Source: JAEYZS01 sp031374125 (GTDB taxonomy: Bacteria; Bdellovibrionota; Bdellovibrionia; Bdellovibrionales; JAEYZS01). Taken from it: 22,093 bases of DNA. Location: positions 1-22,093 of the forward strand of contig JANMFM010000268.1 in assembly GCA_031374125.1 (NCBI GenBank), read 5' to 3'. The notes beneath the pieces were generated by a model. That model was not told where the DNA came from and searched no databases. It worked only from the letters and a program-made list of their open reading frames with translations. The translations under genes and the position numbers were made by a program. Each line of letters begins with the position of its first letter. Position 1 is the first letter of the stretch. This document shows, one piece after another, positions 1 through 7,440 of the stretch.

Positions 1-538
1 TAAAAGTATTAATAATTCCTATGAATGACATCGAAAGGACATGCCCCGTAGCTGAAAGGTCATAGTTATCTTTTTTATGCTTTTCAACTAGCTTGCTGCC
101 AATTAAATCCTTTAAGTGATGATAAAACTGACCTTGTGACATCTTCGTAATTTCTAAAATATCTTTTTGACCAAGCGGACCCATTTTTATTAACGATTTG
201 ATAATCATTAGCTTTTCCGGTGATGCAAAATTTAAACAAAATCTTGCAATATCTTCAGAGCTTGCATTATCGATAAATTCATTGACCTCAGCTTCATTTC
301 TAAAACCTCCACAACCACTCCAACGAATAAGTCTATTGGGATTGAGTGAGGGCATCGCCAATCCTGAGAAAATAATACCTTTACCAAATAGATTGCTGTG
401 TTTGTTCATTAGTTTATCCAGATCCCTGACAAGATCTTCTTCCGTATTTTTAGAAAACTTTTTCTTTACGGTCGGCCAAGCGGCTATTTTTTCTAAGTTC
501 TTTACTCTTTTCTCTAGTTTAGCAAACCTATCGGTCAT
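1..538 (-). CDS. Winged-helix (ArsR-like) transcriptional regulator, partial at the left edge
   Basis: The frame is open from an ATG at 538 to the window edge, giving 179 residues without the C-terminus. Residues 1-20 are a charged, probably coiled-coil helix. Residues 50-80 hold a distinctive segment ending in IRWSGCGGF. Residues about 105-165 read as a winged helix: SPEKLMIIKSLIKMGPLGQKDILEIT is followed by a recognition-helix-like QGQFYHHLKDL and a wing ending YDLSATG. The QFYHHLKDL pattern is typical of ArsR-like regulators. A GAGGA ribosome binding site lies at 547-551, 8 nt before the start. The promoter region carries a long palindrome at 554-585, so self-regulation is likely. The ligand and target genes are unknown; the unseen C-terminus might show a sensing domain. 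Confidence 0.75.
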   Translation of the reverse strand, partial: MTDRFAKLEKRVKNLEKIAAWPTVKKKFSKNTEEDLVRDLDKLMNKHSNLFGKGIIFSGLAMPSLNPNRLIRWSGCGGFRNEAEVNEFIDNASSEDIARFCLNFASPEKLMIIKSLIKMGPLGQKDILEITKMSQGQFYHHLKDLIGSKLVEKHKKDNYDLSATGHVLSMSFIGIINTF

Positions 539-553
539 GTTATCAATCCTCAT

Positions 554-585
554 TAAATTATGTAATTACGTAACTACATAATTTA
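554..585. promoter_or_regulatory. Near-perfect 32-bp palindrome, probable operator of the adjacent regulator
   Basis: Bases 554-585 form an inverted repeat around a central TTACGTAA (566-573), with outer arms TAAATTATGTA and TACATAATTTA. Only one symmetric position pair (565/574) breaks the symmetry. It lies 16-47 nt upstream of the start codon of the winged-helix regulator, where a bound dimer would block its promoter or transcript start. The operator role is inferred from position and symmetry. Confidence 0.6.
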
Positions 586-720
586 TATCAAAAATAATTA
601 CAATTAATATTACCAATTATTTAGCTCCTACCTGCGACGTGATAGAAGCTTTGCGTTGATGAGAAGAATCTTTCTCCTTAACGACAGTAAGAAAAACCAA
701 GAAGTACGCTTTAGTAAATA

Positions 721-1014
721 TTAATCGAAGAGGTCTTTTTCATAGAGGAGATAAATCAGTGGCGAGAAAGAGCCCATGAATATGACTCCAATACAGCAAA
801 GGTAAAAGTATTTGTAAGATCTCTGCTTTTTTTTCAGCTGCATAAATATGAACATTAGGACTAAGCCGATGGATACCAACAGGTCGGAAAATATTTGATT
901 TACATAAAGCTCTGAAAAAGGAGGAAATACTGTCCAAATGCTTACTTGCCTAAAAACAAAAAAACTAATTACAGAGTGCATCAGCAATAAAAAAATTAAA
1001 AGCTTTCTAGGCAT
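721..1014 (-). CDS. DUF2834 family small membrane protein
   Basis: A 97-residue protein, or 101 if the in-frame TTG at 1026 is used; neither start has a convincing Shine-Dalgarno sequence. It has three clear hydrophobic segments: an N-terminal KLLIFLLLMHSVISFFVF, a central ILLVSIGLVLMFIFMQ-like helix followed by a basic KKKQR loop, and a C-terminal FYLCCIGVIFMGSFSPLIYLLYE. The spacing, the F-x-ELYVNQIF segment before helix 2, and the ending with a proline-containing last helix plus acidic tail match the DUF2834 family of about 100-residue inner-membrane proteins of unknown function. It lies about 70 nt downstream of the GNAT gene on the same strand, with a weak terminator between them. The function is unknown. 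Confidence 0.6.
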   Translation of the reverse strand: MPRKLLIFLLLMHSVISFFVFRQVSIWTVFPPFSELYVNQIFSDLLVSIGLVLMFIFMQLKKKQRSYKYFYLCCIGVIFMGSFSPLIYLLYEKDLFD

Positions 1015-1078
1015 AGAAATGCACAATGCCGTTGTCTTTCTAAGTTGTCAAATAATCAATACGAAAAGGCTTCAAAAA

Positions 1079-1103
1079 ATTTCTAATTTACCAATTTAGA
1101 AAT
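1079..1103 (-). terminator. Weak A/T-rich intrinsic terminator at the end of the GNAT gene
   Basis: Read on the minus strand, an 8-bp stem (ATTTCTAA / TTAGAAAT) with a 9-nt loop overlaps the acetyltransferase stop codon and is followed by a run of T (complement of 1074-1079). The stem contains a single G-C pair, so it is probably a leaky terminator. Confidence 0.35.
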
Positions 1104-1583
1104 AGCCGCCTCATCCAAACGATAAATAGTCCACTCCTCCATAGGCTTTGCTCCTAAGGACTTATAGAATTCAATAGCTGGCGTATTCCAATTAAGAACC
1201 GACCATTCCATTCTACCGCAATTACGGTCTTTTGAAATCTTCACTAAATGGAGTAAAAGCTTTTTACCAAAGCCCATTCCCCGATATTGAGGACGCACAA
1301 ACAAATCTTCGAGATAAAGACCTTTCTTACCCAAAAAGGTTGAGAAATTGTGAAAGAACAATGCATAACCGACCGTTTCATTCTCATATTCACCAATGAT
1401 AACTTCGGCAGATTTTTCTTTTCCAAAAAGACTTTCGTATACAATCGCTTCAGTGGCTATCACTTCGTGCGAAAGCTTTTCGTATTCAGCAATTTCCCTA
1501 ATCAATTGCAAAATCAATGGAACGTCTTCTTTAGTAGCATCACGGATTTTTAAAGTTTTATTTGTGCTTGAATTGATACTCAT
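1083..1583 (-). CDS. GNAT family N-acetyltransferase, diamine acetyltransferase-like
   Basis: A 166-residue single-domain acetyltransferase that would transfer acetyl from acetyl-CoA to an amine. The acetyl-CoA pyrophosphate loop is VRPQYRGMGFGKKLL (about 96-110), a good R/Q-x-x-G-x-G/A motif. It is preceded by GLYLEDLF and followed by MEWSVLNWNTPAIEFYKSLGA. The LEDLFVRPxYRG and EWxVLxWNTPAIEFY blocks are characteristic of the spermidine/spermine (SSAT-like) branch of GNATs, so a polyamine or related diamine is a reasonable but unproven substrate. The length is normal for that branch. The start is an ATG at 1583. It is divergent from the histidine phosphatase, with starts 73 nt apart. Confidence 0.85.
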   Translation of the reverse strand: MSINSSTNKTLKIRDATKEDVPLILQLIREIAEYEKLSHEVIATEAIVYESLFGKEKSAEVIIGEYENETVGYALFFHNFSTFLGKKGLYLEDLFVRPQYRGMGFGKKLLLHLVKISKDRNCGRMEWSVLNWNTPAIEFYKSLGAKPMEEWTIYRLDEAAISKLVN

Positions 1584-1656
1584 AGGACTTGTTTTTAGAA
1601 TAAAAAAAGTTTATTTTCAATCTGTATCTATCATAAAAACAATGCCTAAGGAAACT

Positions 1657-2235
1657 ATGTCCAATTCTCTTCCTCCCTTTGAATATTTTTACTTTATCCG
1701 CCACGGCAGAACTGATGCCAATGTCAATCAATTGATGGCCGGCGGAAGTAACGATATCCTTCTGAACGAGGAAGGCCACCTTCAAGCCGAAAAAGCTGCA
1801 CAAATTCTAAAGACCAAATGTCCAGAAATTCAAACCATCTGCGTGAGCACCATGACTAGGGCCAAGCAAACCGCTGGCTACATCCATGAACTTCTGCAAA
1901 AGCCTATGCTCGAGTTTCCGGAATTTATCGAATGGCACTTTGGCGAATGGGAAGGAAAGTCTTGGATAGATGTTGCTCCATTATTTTTAGGCAACGAAGA
2001 ACCTCCCGAGGGCGAAACTCGAGATATTTTTAAAAATCGTGTTTTCAACGGATTGAATAAAGCTCTAAGTCTCCCCGGCCCTATCCTGGTCGTCGCTCAC
2101 GGCGGTGTCTGGTATAAAATTCAAAAGATCTTTAATCTAGAGCTTATAAAGAGTGATAATTGCCAGATCTTTAAAATATACTCTCAAAAGAACAAAGACA
2201 TTGTTGAATACAAATATCATGAGATATGTCTATAG
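1657..2235 (+). CDS. Histidine phosphatase family protein (phosphoglycerate mutase-like)
   Basis: A 192-residue phosphatase of the branch-1 histidine phosphatase superfamily. Residues 14-17 (IRHG) hold the nucleophilic His16 that would carry the phosphohistidine. R68 lies in MTRAKQTA, an acidic WHFGEWEG segment (93-100) matches the usual proton-donor region, and the second His148 is in VVAHGGVW. The start was set at the ATG at 1657 because AAGGA (1648-1652) lies a few bases before it. An in-frame ATG at 1642 has no such signal, and longer upstream reading would run into the divergent acetyltransferase. The substrate cannot be told; small phosphorylated metabolites are usual. The next gene starts 21 nt downstream, so they may be co-transcribed. 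Confidence 0.85.
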   Translation: MSNSLPPFEYFYFIRHGRTDANVNQLMAGGSNDILLNEEGHLQAEKAAQILKTKCPEIQTICVSTMTRAKQTAGYIHELLQKPMLEFPEFIEWHFGEWEGKSWIDVAPLFLGNEEPPEGETRDIFKNRVFNGLNKALSLPGPILVVAHGGVWYKIQKIFNLELIKSDNCQIFKIYSQKNKDIVEYKYHEICL

Positions 2236-2256
2236 GTAACCAGCAGGAAATGATAG

Positions 2257-3168
2257 ATGAAGTCTTATCAACCCATACATAAAATTCCGCATTTCTTTGA
2301 TGATGCCTTAAAACTCCGCCATGAGTTCGAAGCAAAATTCAAAGATCCTAAAAAAACTTCGCCAGATCGCTTTGTTTGGGACTATTGGTTTGTGGAAGAC
2401 CAATACACTTTGATCAGAACGGAAGCGGAAAATATTTTTTCTAAAAAAGTATTTCAAAATTTCTCGCAAAACTTAATGGAGTTTGGGCAAAAATATTTAG
2501 GTTTTGATGGCATCACTCCTCCTTGGATCAGCTATTACGTCGACGGCTGCAAGCAAGATCTTCATGCCGACGTTCCCCACGGGCCGTGGGCTTACGTGTA
2601 CTCTCTCACTCCATGGAGCAAACGTGAATTCACAGGCGGCGAAACGGTTCTCTTAAAATCCTCCACCCTCGACTACTGGAACAACTTTGAAAAGATGAGT
2701 GGCATCGAAATGAAAGAGCTCACCACAAAAATTCCAGCAAACTTTAATCAACTTTTAGTATTTGATCCAAGAATTCCTCACGGAGTAAGTCCCGTGCGCG
2801 GAGTTCAGGATCCGCTCAAAGCTCGAGTCGTTATCCATGGCTGGTTTACAAATCCTCGTCCGATCATTCACGGTGGCCTTGGCGAAAAAAAAACCACTTC
2901 ACTTTTGAACGAAATGATTTACGAGATGGAACCTATCTTTGATAAATATTCTTTTGTCACTGGCACACTTGCTATCCGTATGGAGATCAATCCTAAGGGA
3001 AAAATAGATCGTCTGTACTTCTTAACAAATACGCTCATCTCGCTAGAGAGAAATATTCCTACCGTAAAATTACTCAATGAAATGGAACTCTTTCTTAAAA
3101 ACAAGACCTTCCCGAAGGCAAAAACCAGAACAGAAATTACCCTTCCTTTTTTATTTCAATCACGTTAA
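2257..3168 (+). CDS. 2-oxoglutarate/Fe(II)-dependent oxygenase with a C-terminal AgmX/TonB-like domain
   Basis: A 303-residue protein with two recognisable parts. Residues about 85-200 are a prolyl-4-hydroxylase-type double-stranded beta-helix oxygenase: iron ligands H103-x-D105 in LHADVPHG, distal ligand H175 in FDPRIPHG, and 2-oxoglutarate-binding R190 in ARVVIHGWF, with FTGGETVLL between. Residues about 215-303 resemble the C-terminal domain of AgmX/PglI and TonB-like proteins: GTLAIRMEINPKGKIDRLYFLTNTL, then a helix, then FPKAKTRTEITLPFLFQ, the usual G-x-V-x-V-x-F-x-I-x-x-x-G-x-V and R-F-P-x-P...YPF-x-F layout. No signal peptide or membrane segment is visible, so it is probably cytoplasmic. 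An AGGA site lies 8 nt before the ATG. The hydroxylated substrate is unknown. It sits 31 nt upstream of galE. Confidence 0.8.
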   Translation: MKSYQPIHKIPHFFDDALKLRHEFEAKFKDPKKTSPDRFVWDYWFVEDQYTLIRTEAENIFSKKVFQNFSQNLMEFGQKYLGFDGITPPWISYYVDGCKQDLHADVPHGPWAYVYSLTPWSKREFTGGETVLLKSSTLDYWNNFEKMSGIEMKELTTKIPANFNQLLVFDPRIPHGVSPVRGVQDPLKARVVIHGWFTNPRPIIHGGLGEKKTTSLLNEMIYEMEPIFDKYSFVTGTLAIRMEINPKGKIDRLYFLTNTLISLERNIPTVKLLNEMELFLKNKTFPKAKTRTEITLPFLFQSR

Positions 3169-3199
3169 ACTTTTTTCAGAACTTAATGGAGATTCTTAA

Positions 3200-4171
3200 A
3201 TGAATGTACTCGTCACTGGTGGAGCCGGATATATTGGTAGCCACGCCTGTAAACAATTAAAAAAACATGGATTAAATCCAATTGTTTACGACAATCTCAG
3301 CCGTGGCCACGAAGACTTTGTGAAGTGGGGCCCACTTATTCGCGGAGATATTCTCGATACAACAAAAGTTGAACAAACCCTCAAGCAATATCAAATCGAA
3401 GCCGTCCTTCACTTTGCAGCCTTTGCTTATGTTGGCGAATCCGTAGAAAATCCTACTTTGTATTACAAAAATAATGTTCAAGGGTCTTTATCGTTGTTGG
3501 AAGGAATGCTTAAGGCCAATGTAAAGAAAATTATTTTCTCATCAACTTGCGCCACTTACGGAATTCCAGAAAAAATTCCACTCACCGAAGAACTCCCCCA
3601 AAATCCCATCAATCCCTATGGTCAAACCAAATTGATGATCGAAAGAATACTAAGAGATTATGCACCTGCTTACGGCTTGAAATCTGTTTGCTTACGATAC
3701 TTCAATGCCGCAGGCGCCGATCCCGAATCACTCATCGGAGAAAATCACGAACCCGAGACTCATATTATTCCTCTCGCCATTGAATCTGCTCTTAAAAATA
3801 AAATCTTAAAAATTTTCGGTAACGATTATCCCACCCCAGATGGAACCTGCTTAAGAGATTATATTCATGTCACAGATCTCGCAGAAGCTCACGTTTTAGC
3901 TCTTAAGTATCTAAATACCTCAGATAAGAATTTTGATTATTTCAATCTTGGAAATGAAAAAGCATTCTCCGTAAAAGAAATTGTAAAAGCCGTAGAAGAA
4001 GTTTCTAATCTCAAAGTGAATACTGAAATTTATCCTAGACGAGCCGGTGACCCCGCCACTTTAGTATCTGACTCTACAAAAGCAAAAAACATTTTAAAAT
4101 GGACCCCAGAAATAAAAGACATCAAAGAAATCATCAGAACCGCATACAGCTGGCACAAAAAGAATCTTTAG
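3200..4171 (+). CDS. galE: UDP-glucose 4-epimerase
   Basis: A 323-residue NAD-dependent extended short-chain dehydrogenase that interconverts UDP-glucose and UDP-galactose, feeding galactose use and surface polysaccharide synthesis. The NAD-binding glycine motif TGGAGYIGS is at 6-14, the FSST block with catalytic Ser/Thr is at 113-116, and the catalytic pair Y140-x-x-x-K144 is in NPYGQTK. LRYFNAAGAD and the later GTCLRDYIHVTDLAEAH block are GalE hallmarks. Length is close to the bacterial norm of about 330-340. GGAG at 3187-3190 precedes the start. It is the last gene of a possible three-gene plus-strand run and converges on the MFS gene 7 nt away, with no obvious hairpin terminator between them. 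Confidence 0.95.
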   Translation: MNVLVTGGAGYIGSHACKQLKKHGLNPIVYDNLSRGHEDFVKWGPLIRGDILDTTKVEQTLKQYQIEAVLHFAAFAYVGESVENPTLYYKNNVQGSLSLLEGMLKANVKKIIFSSTCATYGIPEKIPLTEELPQNPINPYGQTKLMIERILRDYAPAYGLKSVCLRYFNAAGADPESLIGENHEPETHIIPLAIESALKNKILKIFGNDYPTPDGTCLRDYIHVTDLAEAHVLALKYLNTSDKNFDYFNLGNEKAFSVKEIVKAVEEVSNLKVNTEIYPRRAGDPATLVSDSTKAKNILKWTPEIKDIKEIIRTAYSWHKKNL

Positions 4172-4178
4172 CACAACC

Positions 4179-5411
4179 TTAAGCAACAGGCTCTGGCGGA
4201 ATCGGATCTACGGCAGGCTGCACTTTTAAATCCTTAAACTGTTTAAAAATATAAAGACATCCAAAGGTTGCCACTAAAACTACGTAGCTTGTCCAGTTGT
4301 AATGAAGTAACTTGCCATCCTCTGCTCTGACCACCATGAGTCCCGCAATAAAAGATGCAACACCTGATCCCAACTGTTGGAGAGCGGTATTGATACTCAT
4401 AAAGCCTCCGCGAAAACGAGGTTCAATACATCCTGTTACCGCGGTCATTGCCGCAATCATACGAGAGCTTCCTATAACAAAGAAAGTAGTCGTGATAACC
4501 AATGCTACCCAAATGGGAACAGGAGGAAGATGAGTGAGTGCAAAAATCGGAATGAGCGCCATAAAAGCCAAAATTTTAAAAACATGGTAAGAAGAAGTTT
4601 TATCTACCCAACGTCCCACCAACTGAGAACTCACAATCGTAAATGCTCCTCCACAAAAGTAAATGTACGAAAGCTCGGCATCGGTAAAACCAATGTTTGC
4701 GGACATGTAAGGACTGATGAACGGAATCACCGTAAAGTGAGCGAGCATAAGCATCGGAAATAGACTCAAAGCCCAAATGAGTTTTGGTCTTGCCCAAATG
4801 TAAGAATAGATTTCTGTCTTACTTCTTTTTTTACTGTCCATCTTCAGGTGAGCCTTCATCGGAGGCAAAGTTTTAAAAGCAAAAATAAAAACCACTGTGC
4901 CAATAGCAACTAAACTATAAAATGGCGCATGCCATGTCGTATGGGCCGCAATGAAGAGACCCATTGGAACCCCAAGCACCGAAGCCGCCGAGAAGGATCC
5001 CATAATGACACCCATAGCTCTGCCTCGAAAATTGGGATGAATGATATCTCCTACGATAGACATGATTTGCGATCCCATCACGCCACCAAAGAAGCCAGTG
5101 AAAACTCTTGCTGCCAATAAAATTTCAAAAGAAGGAGAACTGGCGCACAACAAGGTACCCACTAAAAATCCAAAATAAATAAATAGAAATGACTTTTTTC
5201 GATCATAATCGTCCACAAAAAACGAGCTAAAAATCGCCGAAACTCCCGCACTCAAAGAATAAGATGCTACCAAGAGACTGAACTGCACAGGCGTTATCCC
5301 AAACATCCGAACAAGTTGGGGTTCGAGTGGCATCATAATCATAAAATCTACAATATTGGTAAATTGGGCACTCGCTAGCAGTAAGAGAATCTTCAGTTCA
5401 CGTTTAGACAT
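4179..5411 (-). CDS. Major facilitator superfamily transporter
   Basis: A 410-residue inner-membrane transporter with about twelve hydrophobic helices in two halves separated by a basic cytoplasmic loop (MKAHLKMDSKKRSKTEIYS). The loop after helix 2 reads VDDYDRKKSF (about 66-75), a version of MFS motif A (G-x-x-x-D-R-x-x-R-R). Helix 1 begins with FTNIVDFMIMMPLEPQL, common in drug- and sugar-efflux type permeases. Substrate and direction cannot be read from the sequence. The start is an ATG at 5411 without a clear ribosome site. A small hairpin (GCCTG-TTGAT-CAGGC, 5425-5439) lies just upstream, in the 49 nt between it and the radical SAM gene, and could be a weak terminator or an operator. Confidence 0.9.
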   Translation of the reverse strand: MSKRELKILLLLASAQFTNIVDFMIMMPLEPQLVRMFGITPVQFSLLVASYSLSAGVSAIFSSFFVDDYDRKKSFLFIYFGFLVGTLLCASSPSFEILLAARVFTGFFGGVMGSQIMSIVGDIIHPNFRGRAMGVIMGSFSAASVLGVPMGLFIAAHTTWHAPFYSLVAIGTVVFIFAFKTLPPMKAHLKMDSKKRSKTEIYSYIWARPKLIWALSLFPMLMLAHFTVIPFISPYMSANIGFTDAELSYIYFCGGAFTIVSSQLVGRWVDKTSSYHVFKILAFMALIPIFALTHLPPVPIWVALVITTTFFVIGSSRMIAAMTAVTGCIEPRFRGGFMSINTALQQLGSGVASFIAGLMVVRAEDGKLLHYNWTSYVVLVATFGCLYIFKQFKDLKVQPAVDPIPPEPVA

Positions 5412-5460
5412 GGTAATAATATACGCCTGTTGATCAGGCAGCGCAAATCACTTTCAGAAA

Positions 5461-6354
5461 TTATTTTCTGTCGAATCTTTTAGCAAAGTCGCAACGCTGA
5501 CAAAGGGGCTCGGTAAGAATTTTAGCGGAAAAACCTTTTCTCATCTGACTTGCTTTGTTGCCCATCAGAATTGCATTTAAGTCCGTTTCTAAACAATTAC
5601 CCAAATTTATAGAGGCTTCTTTATCAAGACAGCATGGCACTACTGTTCCGTCTGCGTGAATTCCAATATGGTGAGTCAGCGCATGACAAAAGCCTTTCTC
5701 AGACCTAACAGGTTGATTTAGCGAAGGCCATTCAAACCGCGAATCGAAGTTCACATATAAACGATTTATAACTTTATAGCCTTTCACTCGGCGGATATCT
5801 ATTTTTAAAGCTCCAAAATCAAAATTGTATTTGCTTTCGATCATTTTTCTAATCAATGCATTCTTCGGCGAAAGACTCAAAGGATCGGCTAAATCCCAAA
5901 TTCGATAGTTGATATAGAGATCAGGCCGTTTTTCGAAAGCCATATCTACAAAGTTAAAAACTTTATCCATATAAGGCGTAACGTCTTTTTCCTTATGATT
6001 GGCTTCAAAACTATGAATCGAAATATTCACTTGCCTAACAATTGGATTTAAAAGCAATTCTACTTTTTGATGATTAAGTAAAACTCCATTGGTAGTGAAA
6101 TTCACTTTCACATCATGCTTCACACAGATGTCTAAAATTTCTTTCAAATGAGGGTGACCCAAAGGCTCACCCATAAGATGCAAACAAATTTCTTTGGTTT
6201 TTCCTTGGATTTGTGAAACAATTTTTTCAAAGCTTTCGATAGCCATGACCTTTTTGTCTCTTAATACTGGAGGACAGAAATCACACTGAAGATTACAAAT
6301 ATTGGAAATCTCCACGTAGATGCGATCAAATACGTGTGAAGTTACAGATTCCAT
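5461..6354 (-). CDS. Radical SAM protein with SPASM-type C-terminal cysteines
   Basis: A 297-residue radical S-adenosylmethionine enzyme. The 4Fe-4S motif is C20-NLQ-C24-DF-C27, followed by a LMGEPLGHP block (the GEP element that holds SAM) and VNFTTNGVLL. The C-terminal third carries Cys 223, 241, 242, 254, 285 and 288 in a HADGTVVPCCLD ... LGNC ... CQRC arrangement typical of SPASM domains that bind auxiliary iron-sulfur clusters. Such enzymes often modify peptides or proteins, but nothing nearby looks like a precursor peptide. I set the start at the ATG at 6354, which has GGAGAAG just upstream; a longer frame to 6390 has no support. It overlaps the end of the kinase gene by 13 nt, so the two are probably translated together. 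Confidence 0.85.
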   Translation of the reverse strand: MESVTSHVFDRIYVEISNICNLQCDFCPPVLRDKKVMAIESFEKIVSQIQGKTKEICLHLMGEPLGHPHLKEILDICVKHDVKVNFTTNGVLLNHQKVELLLNPIVRQVNISIHSFEANHKEKDVTPYMDKVFNFVDMAFEKRPDLYINYRIWDLADPLSLSPKNALIRKMIESKYNFDFGALKIDIRRVKGYKVINRLYVNFDSRFEWPSLNQPVRSEKGFCHALTHHIGIHADGTVVPCCLDKEASINLGNCLETDLNAILMGNKASQMRKGFSAKILTEPLCQRCDFAKRFDRK

Positions 6355-7301
6355 GCAATCTTCTCCAACTGTTCCGTCTCTTGCGCCCAATAACTGTAAC
6401 TTTGAAAGTCTGGAAATAATCTAGGAAAAGATGGATCTGTCCATCGTGCTGCAATCCATTTCGCATAATGTATAATTCTTAAACCTCTTAAAGGTTCAAA
6501 CAAATCAATTTGTGATTCATCAAAATCTCTAATCTCTGTATAGCCAGAGAGAATTTCATCAACTTCCTCATCCATTTGATCTTGACTGAGCAGCATCCAA
6601 AAATCTTGGGCCTCGGGTCCATTGCACATATCATCGAAATCCACAAAAAAGAAACTCTTCCCATCATTCAACAAATTTCCTCGATGACAATCGCCATGGA
6701 TGCGGATGAAATTTTCAGGCTCCAAATAATCTTCGAGATATTCAATAATTTGCGTCGCGGCTTTTTCATAGCGCGGCCACATCTCCATAGCGACCGCATT
6801 TTTTAAAATTTTTAAACTCTGACGTCCGTAAAGATCCGCCGTCATAATGGGTCTATATTTTGCTTTTTGCCGAGAGCCCACATTGTGGATCAACGCCAGC
6901 GTTCTTCCAATCTTTTGAAAATCACCTGGCAAAAGTTCCTGCGGCATCCGGCCGTAGAACTTTGGGAATAAGCTAAAGTAAATGTCTTGATGAGAAAATA
7001 CAGTCTGGGCTTTACCATTTTTTGGGGTGAATTCATAAGGAGCAACAACCTCAACACCTTCGCTTTTAAGATCGGCAAGGAATTGATGTTCGTCTTTGAT
7101 GGCATCCATGCTCCAACGCCCCGGACGATAAAACTTAGCAATGAGCTTTTCACAGTTAAAGTCATTTTCTTCCAAACGAATTTCGAAGACCCTATTTTCG
7201 TAGGAATTGAGCTGGGTGAATTCCCCCGTTGTAATGAATCCTAGGGATTCAATACCCATCAAAACCTGATCTGGGGTGAGTTCGTAAAAATTTTTCGTCA
7301 C
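6342..7301 (-). CDS. srkA: SrkA/RdoA-type stress response Ser/Thr protein kinase
   Basis: A 319-residue cytoplasmic kinase of the choline kinase-like fold, matching YihE/RdoA/SrkA of E. coli, which protects cells during envelope and oxidative stress. The catalytic loop IHGDCHRGNLL (about 201-211) holds the presumed base D204 and N209. The metal-binding segment FVDFDDMCNGP (219-229) supplies the DFD-type aspartates. N-terminal SYENRVFEI and LIAKFYRPGRWS provide the nucleotide-binding lobe and its lysine. Length is close to the E. coli protein (about 328). The start is GTG at 7301, with AAGG nine bases upstream. It heads a transcription unit with the overlapping radical SAM gene and is divergent from the secreted protease gene. 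Confidence 0.9.
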   Translation of the reverse strand: MTKNFYELTPDQVLMGIESLGFITTGEFTQLNSYENRVFEIRLEENDFNCEKLIAKFYRPGRWSMDAIKDEHQFLADLKSEGVEVVAPYEFTPKNGKAQTVFSHQDIYFSLFPKFYGRMPQELLPGDFQKIGRTLALIHNVGSRQKAKYRPIMTADLYGRQSLKILKNAVAMEMWPRYEKAATQIIEYLEDYLEPENFIRIHGDCHRGNLLNDGKSFFFVDFDDMCNGPEAQDFWMLLSQDQMDEEVDEILSGYTEIRDFDESQIDLFEPLRGLRIIHYAKWIAARWTDPSFPRLFPDFQSYSYWAQETEQLEKIAWNL

Positions 7302-7440
7302 GGGTTAACCTTATGCATGGATAAAATATATAAATCTATTAGAAAAACCGCACTCTATTTTTTTACTTTTAGCCATTAACCATTCTTTCCCCCATAATTG
7401 TTACATCTTTAGAGAGGTATCAAGAGAGGGGTATCGGGGG

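Noticed and set aside
198..581. Plus-strand open frame of 127 residues
   Set aside because: It lies antisense to the winged-helix regulator, whose minus-strand frame has a ribosome site, a recognisable fold and an operator. The plus-strand translation has no family features.
1396..1656. N-terminal extension of the histidine phosphatase frame
   Set aside because: It runs antisense through the acetyltransferase gene, and the phosphatase domain begins after 1657, where a ribosome site is present.
5461..6354. Peptide-maturation (RiPP) cluster around the radical SAM/SPASM gene
   Set aside because: No short precursor-like frame, transporter with peptidase domain or leader-binding domain is adjacent; the neighbouring MFS protein is a general permease.
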